Source: Adineta vaga
Lineage: Eukaryota > Rotifera
DNA length: 64,000 nt
NCBI GenBank assembly: GCA_021613535.1
Contig: CP075496.1
Span: forward strand, 13,516,001 to 13,580,000
Direction of reading: 5' to 3'
The position numbers and the translations under genes were made by a program. The notes beneath the pieces are model-generated. The model had not been told where the DNA came from. It did no database searches and was given only the letters and a program-made list of their open reading frames with translations. Positions within the stretch are counted from its first letter, which is position 1; each line of letters starts with the position of its first letter. Positions 50,034 through 64,000 of this stretch are shown in pieces.

Positions 50034-51900
50034 TTAATTTTGTCGTTTAGGTTTCGATAAAGATTTTGCCATCAGCGCAACAAGTGCTTTCATAACATCA
50101 CCATTTGTTGATCTTAATTCTTCTATAGCTTGTTCTCTAGTGAATCCTTTTTTGGTTAATTCATTGATTGATTGTTCTGGAAAAGGAGATGGTGTTAACA
50201 TCGGTGGTTCTCTTCGTCGATGAGTTTGATTACTATCACCTAAAGATTAGAAATTCGTTTCCATGAAAAAAATAAAAACATGAGATATTCGTTTATTTAC
50301 CAGATGTTGCAATGGATTGTAAAGGATTTTCCATTTGATTGTGACCATCTGAACCGGGCGTATTCCCTGTTAATCGTGCATATAATGGTAATTCAGATTC
50401 AGGTAAAAAACTTGTTTCAACACTATTTTCAATTCGAAGAACATTCTTTTCTAAATCAATGACACACTAAAGATAAAATCAAGTCAGAATTTTCTTTCTC
50501 TTTTTTCTTCGAATTTCGTTGTTACTCGATGTCGTCGAAGCATATCAAGTCCAATTAACATATCAATCGATTGATCTTCGAGTACGGATAATGATGTAGC
50601 AAAAAACTGTTTTTCGACTTCAAGCTGTGCTAAAATAAATATCAAAGTTGACAAGGAAGAATGACATCGAATAAAGAAACAGACCTAAATGAATACGTCC
50701 AAGAATTTTTTGTGTACCAACACCTTTTGCAATTCCATGGAAACGTGTATCAACAAGACGCATGATTCCACAACGTTCGGCACATGCTTTACTCATAATG
50801 GTCATTTGTGCACCCGAATCAACAAATGCTTTTACTGAATGACCATTAATTTTACAATTCTAATGACAATTCAATCGAATTTTTTAGTTTCTATGAGAAC
50901 TATCTTACAATATAGAGCATAACAACGTTGCCGAAAAATTCCGGTGCATGTTCATAAGCATGTTCCATATTATCCATGACATTATTCATACTAATGGAAC
51001 ACATCAAATGGAAAAAATATGAAGAGAATCTTTTCTTTACTTGATACGTTCTTCAATACGTCGTTGAATATTCGGATCAAGTAGATCAAGTTCCGGTGAG
51101 CGATCTCGTCCACTCTGACGAAGTGCCATTCGATTCATAGCAACTTGCATGAATGCCACTGAGATAAGCAATACGATCGATACGGTTTTTATTCTACTTT
51201 TTATTCTACATACTCATATCATTTCGTTCAATAGCTTCGGCTAATTGAGGATCACTTTGTCGAAGTTCTTGTAGTGCTTCTGGATTAGAACGAATTTGAG
51301 CGAAAAGCTCTTGTGGGTTCGAACCTTCATAACAAAAAAAAATGTGAAGTAAACGATTACTAGAAATACAGACAACAACATACGATCCACTGGGTGCCGT
51401 GTCGAAGTCGTAGTCGTAGTTCCTCGTGAGTTTCGATTCTCATTAGCTAAAATATATGATTCAATCTTTAATAATTGAATTGAATTGTTCATCATATTTT
51501 CATCAATCAAATGTAGCATATTCAAATACAAATCAACTCACGCATCGATTCGGAAAATTAGATGATAATTATGTTTCCCTAAAAAATCATCTATGAATTG
51601 TCTTTCTCTACATTACATTTCTTCATTTCGACAAACTATTGTTTTTTTTCCTATACAAAGCTTACATAATTTTCGTTGACAAGTAACAACATCATAATCT
51701 TTAATATTTGCTTGTTCAAGTGTTTGATTTTCATCTCGAAGTAATTTCCCGTCATAATAAAGATTCATATCATTCGCTTCGATGCCAAAATCTGTTTCTG
51801 ATGTAATTATAAGTTTTAAATCTTTAATCGTTAAATCCGGCGCTATTTCTATTGTTAATAATTCTTCACTTCCACCATAATTTGCTATTGAAATATGCAT
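50034..51900 (-). CDS. DDI1: DDI1/DDI2 ubiquitin-shuttle aspartic protease
   Basis: Ubiquitin-directed retropepsin-like protease. In animals it cleaves ubiquitylated NRF1 and assists proteasome delivery. Nine exons: 51666-51900, 51384-51447, 51214-51324, 51042-51158, 50909-50990, 50685-50859, 50526-50629, 50301-50466, 50034-50239; 419 residues. Domains: N-terminal ubiquitin-like ([20 protein letters not shown]), the helical HDD region ([36 protein letters not shown]), the retropepsin with [12 protein letters not shown] (catalytic Asp 217), [11 protein letters not shown] and [10 protein letters not shown], and a C-terminal UBA-like helix set ([19 protein letters not shown]). All key residues are intact. 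The ATG directly follows cttcag. Separated by 63 bp from the WDR70 stop. Confidence 0.95.
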
Positions 51901-51963
51901 CTGAAGAATACGTTTACTTCGTCGAAACAAGAAATCTCTATCTAAAACGAAAAGAATAAAGAT
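51901..51963 (-). promoter_or_regulatory. 63-bp WDR70-DDI1 gap with acceptor at the ATG
   Basis: On the minus strand the gap is T-rich and contains two acceptor-like ends, cgttttag (about 40 bp before the ATG) and cttcag directly abutting the DDI1 ATG. Too short for a normal promoter plus terminator; a candidate spliced-leader trans-splice site. Confidence 0.45.
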
Positions 51964-53518
51964 TTAACTTTTTCTTTGTTTTTTTAATATTGGTACAAAA
52001 TCTTCGTTATCATCATCTTCCTCGTCAATCTGTTGTTGAAATAAAGGTTTAGGTTGCGTATGTACATAAGCTGGTGTAACCCACGTTGGATTACGTTCAG
52101 CTTCTTCCGCGTGTTTCAACAATTCAACACGTGGATCTTCTTTTTCATTGAAATTTGATTGAATTCCTGTTTGAACTATATATTGATGTAATGAAGTTGG
52201 TTTCCTCTCTTCTTGTGGATTTCTTTCAGGTAATATGTCATGCGTTTCATCAATAGAATCTGAAGAACATGCCGATGATGCCAATGGATTAATATTTGCA
52301 ATAAAATCATCTTTTGTTTTATCTTTTCTTTCTTTTCGATTTAAACATAAACGAACACCAGCCATGGGTGATCGTTGTTCATCATAGAACACTCGAATAA
52401 GTCCATTATTTGTTGTTGTAAAAATTTGATTCAATTTCGGATGCCACATTGTTCGAATAACACTATCATTAAATGCAATTTCTTGAACAGGTTTAGATAA
52501 ATCGTTTCGATTAAAAATCATTAATTTTCCATTTGAATTCGATTGATTTAGTTTGGATACACCCGTGATGAGATATTTATCATTGGGTGAAAATGATATA
52601 TTTGTCATGGAGAAATCATTTGGAAGATTTTCATAAGATGATAAACATTGACTAAATTTTCGAATATCCCAAAGTTTTAATGTATGATCTGTTGAACGAG
52701 ATGCAAATATTTGACTATCATATGACCATTTTAATGATGTTATGAAATGATCTTGTAAATGTGCATTAGGACATTTAAATGTCACATGAACAAATGATCG
52801 ACGACGATCCCAAACAAGAATACTACCATTTTCACAACCAGCAGCAATTAAATTACAATTTTCATTTTCATACAACGATTGATTATATGTACAAGTTGTT
52901 GTTCGAACATCTCGACCCGATTCACCTTTCGTACGAATAACATCGACTTGTTGATCACGTTTATTTAATGACCAAAGACGTATTGTACAATCATCAGCAC
53001 ATGTCATAAATTCTTCGGAATTTATTGTTGGATTCCAACAACCATAATTTATTAAAGATTTATGACCTTTCGTACGATTCATATCTTTAACGTACATATC
53101 ACCAAGAACAGTTTTGTAAATAACATGTTTACCAGATCCTAAAACAATTCAATTAAAGTTTATTCCAATCAATCTCATCTTTGTTCTTACCTTCTCGATT
53201 GACTACAATAGCTTGACAATCTGCAGGAATAATTAAAATCATATCATTATTTGGTTTATATTCAATTGCTCGTAATAATCGTCCCCGACAAGGTTGAATC
53301 GTTCGAAAAGATTGAAAACTTTTATCCATCGATGAAAAATCAAACATTTTCATTGTTTCATCATGTCCACCTGTTATCATTCGAATTCCATTTGAATCTA
53401 ATGTTAAACATGAAACACTTTTCAATCCATGAATTATATTTACATGAGATGATATTGGTAATAAATCATCATTTTCTTCTTCTACTACATCACTATCACT
53501 AGAACTCGTATTCGACAT
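51964..53518 (-). CDS. WDR70: WD-repeat protein 70
   Basis: Nuclear beta-propeller scaffold; in known systems linked to the CRL4-DDB1 ligase and H2B ubiquitylation at DNA breaks. Exons 53191-53518 and 51964-53138; 500 residues, shorter at the N-terminus than vertebrate WDR70 (about 650). WD units visible: RMITGGHDETMKMFDF, EFMTCADDCTIRLWSL, LIAAGCENGSILVWDRR, IFASRSTDHTLKLWDIRKF, KYLITGVSKL, LNQIFTTTNNGLIRVFYD. After the propeller a conserved C-terminus includes LHQYIVQTGI, DPRVELLKHAEEAERNPTWV and AYVHTQPKPLF, diagnostic for WDR70. The ATG directly follows cttgttttag on the minus strand. Only 75 bp from the syntaxin-18 stop. Confidence 0.93.
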
Positions 53519-53593
53519 CTAAAACAAGAGAAAAAAAACTGTTTATTTCAGAAGAAATATTATTGCATAGAATAAAATAGAATACGATGTTCT
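53519..53593 (-). promoter_or_regulatory. 75-bp syntaxin-18-WDR70 gap: poly(A) signal, T-rich tract, acceptor
   Basis: Reading the minus strand after the syntaxin-18 TGA: AATAAA (53542-53547), then a T-rich tract (ttttttttctcttgttttag) whose AG (53519-53520) touches the WDR70 ATG. This order is the classic layout of trans-spliced operon junctions in nematodes; transfer to this organism is inference. Confidence 0.5.
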
Positions 53594-54642
53594 TCATACA
53601 TTATACCAATCAAGAAAGAGAAGTGAAAAAATCATAACAAGTAAGAAAAAAATCACCCAACGACGCATTTGTGCAGTATTTCTTATTGCATCACGAATAT
53701 GTATAATTGCTGCAGCTAAATCATCATTACTTGCAACAGCAGCTGTATCAACATTTTGAATAAGATCTTTCTGATTAAATATATTACCAAATAATTCATT
53801 TTGTAATTGTGCAATTTCGACGACTTGTGTTGATATTGCATGAATTTCTTCACTACGTTGTGCAACATCATGATACAATTGATTATTTTCCATTTGTAAT
53901 TGACGTAATTGATTAGCTGTTAATGGTTCAGATGGAATCTGGTTTTCTTGATCATTTTGATCGAATTGATCATTCGTCGTCATGATATTCTCTGAACTAC
54001 AAATCAAATCGTATCGAAATGATTTTTTTTTCTTTTACAAAAGGAAATTACTCTTTACCTATTTTCATTCTTTGTAGTTGAAAGTATTGTTTCAGAAGTC
54101 TTTTCAATCTTATTTTTATTATTATTTTTATCAAAATTTAACACTACTCGTAGTACATCATGATCCAATCGTCCAATTTTCTTTCGTTCAGATTCTCGTT
54201 TATATCGTAAACATTTCTGTTCACTATAAATCTTCGTACATTCAACAAGATCACGTTCTAAATAGGCACAAACTAATTCGAAATGTGAACGTCGTTGTCC
54301 TTGAAAACAAATTAATCCAATTGAAGATTTCAATTCTTCTAAATCATCTCGACAACGTTTGATTTGTTTTTCTATATGTTGTTCATAATCATGTCGTTGT
54401 TCATCATTCATAATCTTATTTGTTGTTGATAGAAGATAAATTGGACTTAAATAATTCGTACGAGATTCAAGTAAGAAACATTTCAATTTCATTATATCAT
54501 TGAGAATTAGTTTTGCTCGAGATAAAAAACCTGCCGAGATTTTTTCACTCTTTTTCGAACGCTTTGTTAAACCAAGATTAAAATCACTGGAGATCTGTTT
54601 CGCTTTGATAATAGCACGAAATGTTTTTGTTATATCTGTCAT
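53594..54642 (-). CDS. STX18: Syntaxin-18, ER Qa-SNARE
   Basis: Tail-anchored SNARE for Golgi-to-ER retrograde transport. Exons 54059-54642 and 53594-53996; 328 residues, close to the human 335. The N-terminus MTDITKTFRAIIKAKQ matches the Sly1-binding family peptide. A helical N-domain follows (KLILNDIMKLKCFLLE, RRSHFELVCAYLERDL). The SNARE motif is near the C-terminus (LRQLQMENNQLYHDVAQRSEEIHAISTQ, split here as family pattern, with Q-layer region VVEIAQLQNELF), then AIRNTAQMRRWVIFFLLVM and SLLFLDWYNV, nearly the same ending as vertebrate syntaxin-18 (LLFLDWYDS). The ATG directly follows tttctag on the minus strand. Confidence 0.93.
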
Positions 54643-54840
54643 CTAGAAAGTAGAAGAGAAGATTTCAGTTGTTTTTAACAATCATTTATTCATATAACAT
54701 AGAACGAGATCTTTCAAAGATCGATACAGAATACGAACAACTAATTTTATCTTGTTGTTGTTTACAAAAATGAAAATATAGATGGGTGGGTTTGTTTTTC
54801 TCTACAATTTAAACATGAAAACGAGATTTTCGACTTTTTT
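54643..54840 (-). promoter_or_regulatory. 198-bp ANP32-syntaxin-18 gap: poly(A) signal and acceptor at the ATG
   Basis: On the minus strand AATAAA (54685-54690) is followed by a pyrimidine tract ending ctactttctag, whose AG (54643-54644) abuts the syntaxin-18 ATG. Third junction of this type in a row. Confidence 0.45.
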
Positions 54841-56108
54841 CTATGGTTTTTCATTAACATTATCTTCGTCATCATTACGTTTACGTTTTTCACCTTTTGA
54901 TGACCCTAAATTTAGAATAGAATTAATAGAAAATGATTCGTTTGAGATAAGATTTACCTTCGATAGGACCTGCTGGAATATCTTCTTCAGATAAATCATC
55001 ATCTTCATCTAAAAATACGAAGAAATCAATCAGATTTTCAAGTGAAATTAAATCTAAACTTACCCGATTCTTCTTGTTCTTCTTCTTCATTTCCTTCATA
55101 GCTTTCTTCATCATCATCACCTTCTTCGAATGTACCATTATACAATGCTTTTAAACCAGTTTTACTTTCATCCTATAAATATTTACATGTAAAACAACAA
55201 GTCCTTACAAACATCTGAAATTCTATGTCTTACCTCTTCATATTCTTCTTCTTCTTCATCACCGTCATCATCTCCTAAATAACGAACAATACAACTTTCG
55301 AAAATAGTATTAGAAATTTATCTTACCTTCATCCGATCCAGCATTTTCATCATCTTCATCTTCATCATCACTATCTCGTTCCACTAAAACGAAATTGTCA
55401 TATTAAAAACCAAACAGATCTTTATTCTTACCACCAGTTTTATCAACATTATCTAAATACTTCAATTGTGGTAATATTTCAAACATTGTTTCTCGATAAC
55501 CATCAATCGATGTTACATCACAATTTGCTAAATCAAGAATTGATAATTTTGGTAATTTTGCCTATGTTTCAAAACAAAAGAAAAATTTTAAGGTAACACA
55601 ATTTTGTTTGACTTACTAATGGTTTAAGTTCATCAATAGTTTTGAATTTATTTCCAGCGAGAATCAATAAGGATAAATTTGGACAACCTTCAAGATTTTC
55701 TAATCCAGAACTTAAACGATTATACTAAGATAAAGCTAGAAAGAAATATATAAATAATTTATTCATTTCAATCAGATTGAATTCATTTCGTACTTTTCGA
55801 AGATTAGGTAATGCAGGAAATTTTGCAAGTGATTGAAGACCAACATTGATTATTGAAAGAACTTGTAAATTAATGAATTCATCTGTTAAACCTTGAATAT
55901 AACTACAACGTGCACAATTATCTAATACAAGTTCAGTTATCTAATAGAAAGAAGAATGAAGTCGAAAACAAAAAATATTGAGAGAGAGAGAGATCAAAAT
56001 ACGAACTGTATTTGGTTCACGACGTTTTAATTCGAGAGAAACACGTTGTGCCATTGGATTTTGTTCAGTAGCAACAATATTTTCATCTTGTACATTTTGT
56101 TCAGACAT
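54841..56108 (-). CDS. ANP32-type acidic leucine-rich nuclear phosphoprotein
   Basis: Nuclear histone chaperone/phosphatase-inhibitor family. Nine exons: 56007-56108, 55794-55940, 55617-55724, 55432-55561, 55327-55383, 55234-55274, 55064-55172, 54958-55008, 54841-54905; 269 residues. N-terminal LRRs (ITELVLDNCA, FINLQVLSIINVGLQSL, FPALPNLRK, CPNLSLLILAGNKF, LPKLSILDLANCDV), the LRR cap (YRETMFEILPQLKYLD), then a long acidic tail (DSDDEDEDDENAGSDEG, EEEEEYEE) and a basic end GEKRKR. Exon 3 is odd: the expected acceptor (55736-55737) would give the normal LxLS strand but is out of frame by one base; the acceptor 11 bp further in (55725-55726) restores the frame and drops four LRR residues. Confidence 0.9.
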
Positions 56109-56828
56109 GATGATGATGAAACAGATAAACTATTGCTATTTCTTTCGAATAGATACTTTGAAAAAGAAAATCAGACGATGAATTACTTGAAAATTGTTGG
56201 AAAAGACACTGAAGAGAACAATGGACAACATTGCAAGAAATGTCAAATAGTATTCGTTTCACGTTAGATGGCGTTAGTATACCAAAAAACTGACGTGTTG
56301 AATTTCTAATATTAAAAAATGGATATGTAAGATATTTGTTGAATTCAATCATTTTTCATGAATACTTTCTAAAGTTTAGTAAAAGATATATGTGAATAAA
56401 TGAATTAATCAAAATGGTTCTTGTCGTTAGACGAGTTTCAAACAAACATAAAATAATATGTACCTTTCAAGATGTATTAAGAGAATGTTCTTGAAACGTT
56501 ATTTTACTTAGTAAAGATCGTGACAAAATGAAACAACTTCATTATCAATATATCCATTCATCCCGTTATCGAAATAACATGTAAATATAGAAAATAATCA
56601 GTTTACAAATCAAGCAAAACATGTGGGGAAAAAACAACAATCACCTTTTTCGTGTATGTATCTTGTGTAGATAAGGCATCTTGTCATCAAACTTCCAAAC
56701 ATGTTTGTTTGTTGTTTTAGAACTGATTTTATTCAACAAAACACTGTTATTTTGACTAGTACACTCGTAAACATTTTCCTGGAAAACTATAACATTCGCA
56801 TAATCAAGTATTAAAAGAATTAATATTC
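56109..56828. other. Intergenic region between ANP32 and AFG2A
   Basis: No gene recognised. Contains the ANP32 promoter, the AFG2A 3' UTR and a CTCF-core-like element (agatggcgtt) at 56264-56275. Confidence 0.55.
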
Positions 56829-59601
<2,773 letters not shown>

Positions 59602-59881
59602 TCTTTTTTTCTTTAAACAGAATTTATCTGAAATACTGATAGTTTTTCTTTCGAATGGAGACTATTTTCCTCAAATGCATGTTCAATTTATCTTCATTCG
59701 ACTGAATAATCAGGTTTATTTTCTGAATAGAAGACACAAAATCAATCTACAAGGAGCGAAAAAAAAATAGGCCCAAATAAACAACAGAAAAAAAATTTAT
59801 CCAGCCAAATAAATGTTTCAATAATCTGTACAAAATATCAGTTAACGAGGAGGACAAAAAAAATAAATGTAACTGTTAGTT
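59602..59881 (-). other. AFG2A-KAT5 gap
   Basis: Same-strand gap of 280 bp holding the KAT5 3' UTR (AATAAA-like sequence) and an acceptor-like tatttcag about 27 bp before the AFG2A ATG. Confidence 0.5.
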
Positions 59882-61753
<1,872 letters not shown>

Positions 61754-62281
61754 ATATAATGGTTTAAAGTAACATATAATCTACAAACATATAATACATC
61801 AAACAGTTATTTTTACAGCAAAAATATGCGAAATGCAAAGTAAAAGTAACTTGACTGTTATTAGATGAGTCATCATCTTATGATCGGTGTAGATTGATCG
61901 ACCAATCAGAGAATGAATTCGACATTTTCGAATGAAATTATTTTTCTAAGAAATTCCATATATTTTAATCGAAGATATGCTCAGAATCGATCTAGAATAT
62001 CGAAGAGTAAGTTGTTTAATCACAGAATTTAAATAATTCATTCTGATTGGTTGCTGAGCTTGTATGAGTAATGAAACCAATGGTTGAAGCTAAAAAATTG
62101 AAAAATATATCGAGTTTGTTTTGAAATTATTATCAGAAGGAAAATATCCGTCATAATGTTATTTTTTTTTCTCTCTTAATCAAGTAAAACAAATTGTCAA
62201 TACTCGTTGTCTTATCTTAGTTATGCATTAAGATTCTTGTTTTATTTAATCTTTAAATGATCATCATACCTCTATTTTTAG
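61754..62281. promoter_or_regulatory. Divergent promoter region between KAT5 and PSMD5
   Basis: 528 bp between two divergent start codons. On the minus side a tgtttgtag acceptor-like site lies about 30 bp before the KAT5 ATG; on the plus side ctatttttag directly abuts the PSMD5 ATG. No obvious TATA box. Promoter function is inferred from position. Confidence 0.5.
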
Positions 62282-64000
62282 ATGCAAAATAGTAATCTTC
62301 TTCGTCTTTTCGAAGATCTTTTAATAACTACAACAGATACTCAACGTATCGAATTGCTCGAACGTATTCATATTGAATTGTCAAGTATAACTTCATCGAT
62401 TCAATTTGAACAAGTTTATCAACATATTCCATGGACTTTTCTATTCGATCTCTTTCGATCAAATAAAAACGATGAAGTCGAACGTCTTCTATGTTCAATA
62501 AGCGAATATTTCGTAAATAATCTATCAATTGAACAAATAATGACGAATTTCTATCCATTATTAAATACTGGTTTAGACCAACAAAGCGAATTTTCTTATC
62601 GTGTTAAACTTCTTTGTTTGAAAGCATTTGCAAAATTAAGTCATTGTTCAAAATCCGAATGCTTTTATGTTATACAAAATCTCTTTCAACATTCTCATAT
62701 TCGTTCATTACTTCATCTGTTTCTCGATAGTGATCAACAAACTTTATGGTTAAAATCAAAAGAAATTCTTGAACAAATGATTCAAACAGTCACTCGTATT
62801 GATAATATAGAAGTATTTCATAAATATTTACGGGAAGAATATTTTCATGAAGAAAATCGACAAATTTTACTTTCATCAAAACAACGAAATGAAATTGTTA
62901 AACTTCGTCTATATGAATATTTAATTGATTTATGTTTGATTGATTCAAGAATTTATCAACATATAACAGAAGAACAACATTTACTTGATGAATTCTTATA
63001 TGATTGTACACATAGTGATAATGATATGTTATATTTAATGAATTGTTTAGAATTATTAACAGCATTAACACAAAAATCACATACTCTAATGTATTTACAA
63101 AATAAAACTAATGTTATTGAACATTATTTACAATTGTTATTAACATCAAATGATGAAAATAGTTTATATGAATTAGTCAAACCAGGTTTTATTAAATTTT
63201 TCGGTTGTTATTTACGTAATTATCTTGTATTGATTCAAACGAATTCATCAAATAATCAATTATTTGAACGATTCTTACCATTTCTATTAGATCTACTTAT
63301 TCAATCTGATAACAATGCTTATATTGCCATTGGTTTAGGTAAAACTAATACATTTTCTATTTCTCATCTTGTCTTTCCTCTCTCTATGTTAGATACAATT
63401 GGTTTTATTGGTAAAACACTTCATGGAAAAGAATATATGTTATCCATAGCAAAATTCGGTGATTTTATTGAAAAATTAATTCAAATAATACGTTCAGCAC
63501 AATCAGATTTTCGGTTAACTATTCATCATGAACGAATCATTCTAAAATTTGACATTTTTTCTTCTTGTATTTCAGTCTTCGTTCACTTGCTTGTCTTGCT
63601 GATCTATTCTATATATCATCAAATGATCGAACATCAACAAATATTTCAAATCTTACTGAACAAATCTATCGTTTATGTAATCGAGTATTTTCAATTTTAC
63701 CAATTTTAATTCAAATAGCGAAACAACCATTTGTCGATCTACGTTTGGCTGCTTATCGTTGTTTACTTGAATTAACACGATCATCATGGGCATTAAATGC
63801 AATGAATAATGAACCCGGTTTTATTGAATTTCTCCTCAATCGTTCGACAGAAAAGGATAAAGAAGGAAAAGAAACGAAATATGCAATAATTCATTCAATG
63901 TGTGAAAATAGTGAAGAAGCGAAACTAGCTTTCGGAAATGTTAATTTCCTTAAACTGAGACGTTATCTTAATGAAGGAGCTTTTTATGTTGAACCAGAAG
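62282..64000 (+). CDS. PSMD5: 26S proteasome assembly chaperone PSMD5/S5b (3' end beyond the window)
   Basis: HEAT-repeat chaperone that helps assemble the 19S base (with PSMC1/PSMC2 and PSMD2 in known systems) and then leaves. Exons 62282-63338, 63393-63513 and 63576 to the window end. Helical repeats throughout (VKLLCLKAFAKLSHC, LYEYLIDLCLIDSRI, LYLMNCLELLTALTQ, LDTIGFIGKTLHGKEYM). The C-terminal signature LAAYRCLLELTRSSWALNAM, EFLLNRSTEKDKEGKETKYA and FGNVNFLKLRRYLNEGAFYV is diagnostic. Probably only a few codons are missing. The start is the first ATG after the tttttag acceptor. Confidence 0.92.

Noticed and set aside
51310-51330. tRNA-like TPsiC box (ggttcgaacc)
   Set aside because: Lies at a DDI1 exon edge; no acceptor stem or A box nearby.

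Overview
The window is nuclear DNA from a small invertebrate animal, most likely a bdelloid rotifer (Rotaria- or Adineta-like). The reasons are: strongly A+T-rich sequence; genes split by very short GT-AG introns (mostly about 45-65 bp); a typical metazoan gene set (innexin, vestigial-like, JNK-type kinase, KAT5/Tip60); and a leucine-rich repeat family with the HLADALRVNT signature that I associate with bdelloid F-box/LRR genes. The species assignment is inference. Exon models below were built by hand from GT/AG sites, reading-frame continuity and family similarity. Most complete models sum to a whole number of codons, but individual boundaries may be off by a base or more.

Layout. 1-1148 (-): 5' part of an FBXL2/FBXL20-like F-box/LRR gene. 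About 1.8-7.7 kb: a decayed block holding a JNK-type MAP kinase pseudogene, a DNA-level copy of the kinesin 3' region, an F-box relic and a 140-bp exon+intron tandem array encoding LRRs. 7.7-10.5 kb: nothing recognised. 10.5-21.0 kb (+): kinesin, PWWP protein, PA2G4/EBP1, SUV3 mitochondrial RNA helicase, and a Kv-type channel with a non-canonical selectivity filter. 22.5-23.5 kb (+): vestigial-like transcription cofactor. 24.2-33.0 kb (-): endosulfine/ARPP19, two adjacent CCCH zinc-finger genes resembling the RNA-binding N-terminus of ZAP/PARP12, proteasome alpha7 (PSMA7), and a Mn-type cation diffusion facilitator. 33.2-38.0 kb (+): HAUS6-like augmin subunit and an F-box protein. 39.0-41.2 kb (-): innexin. 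41.2-46.2 kb: gene-poor. 46.2-49.5 kb (+): two intronless two-pass membrane proteins. 50.0-61.8 kb (-): compact run DDI1/2, WDR70, syntaxin-18, ANP32, AFG2A/SPATA5, KAT5. 62.3 kb to the end (+): PSMD5.

Genes sharing a theme are mostly housekeeping: proteostasis (PSMA7, PSMD5, DDI1, AFG2A), ER/secretory traffic (STX18), chromatin (KAT5, PWWP, ANP32) and mitosis (HAUS6, kinesin, endosulfine). The gaps ANP32-STX18 (198 bp), STX18-WDR70 (75 bp) and WDR70-DDI1 (63 bp) are very short, and the last three start codons sit directly after a splice-acceptor AG. This is what an operon resolved by spliced-leader trans-splicing would look like. The most notable items are the ZAP-like pair, the 140-bp LRR exon array, the altered Kv filter and the candidate operon. 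I saw no CRISPR array, intact transposon, rRNA or convincing tRNA.
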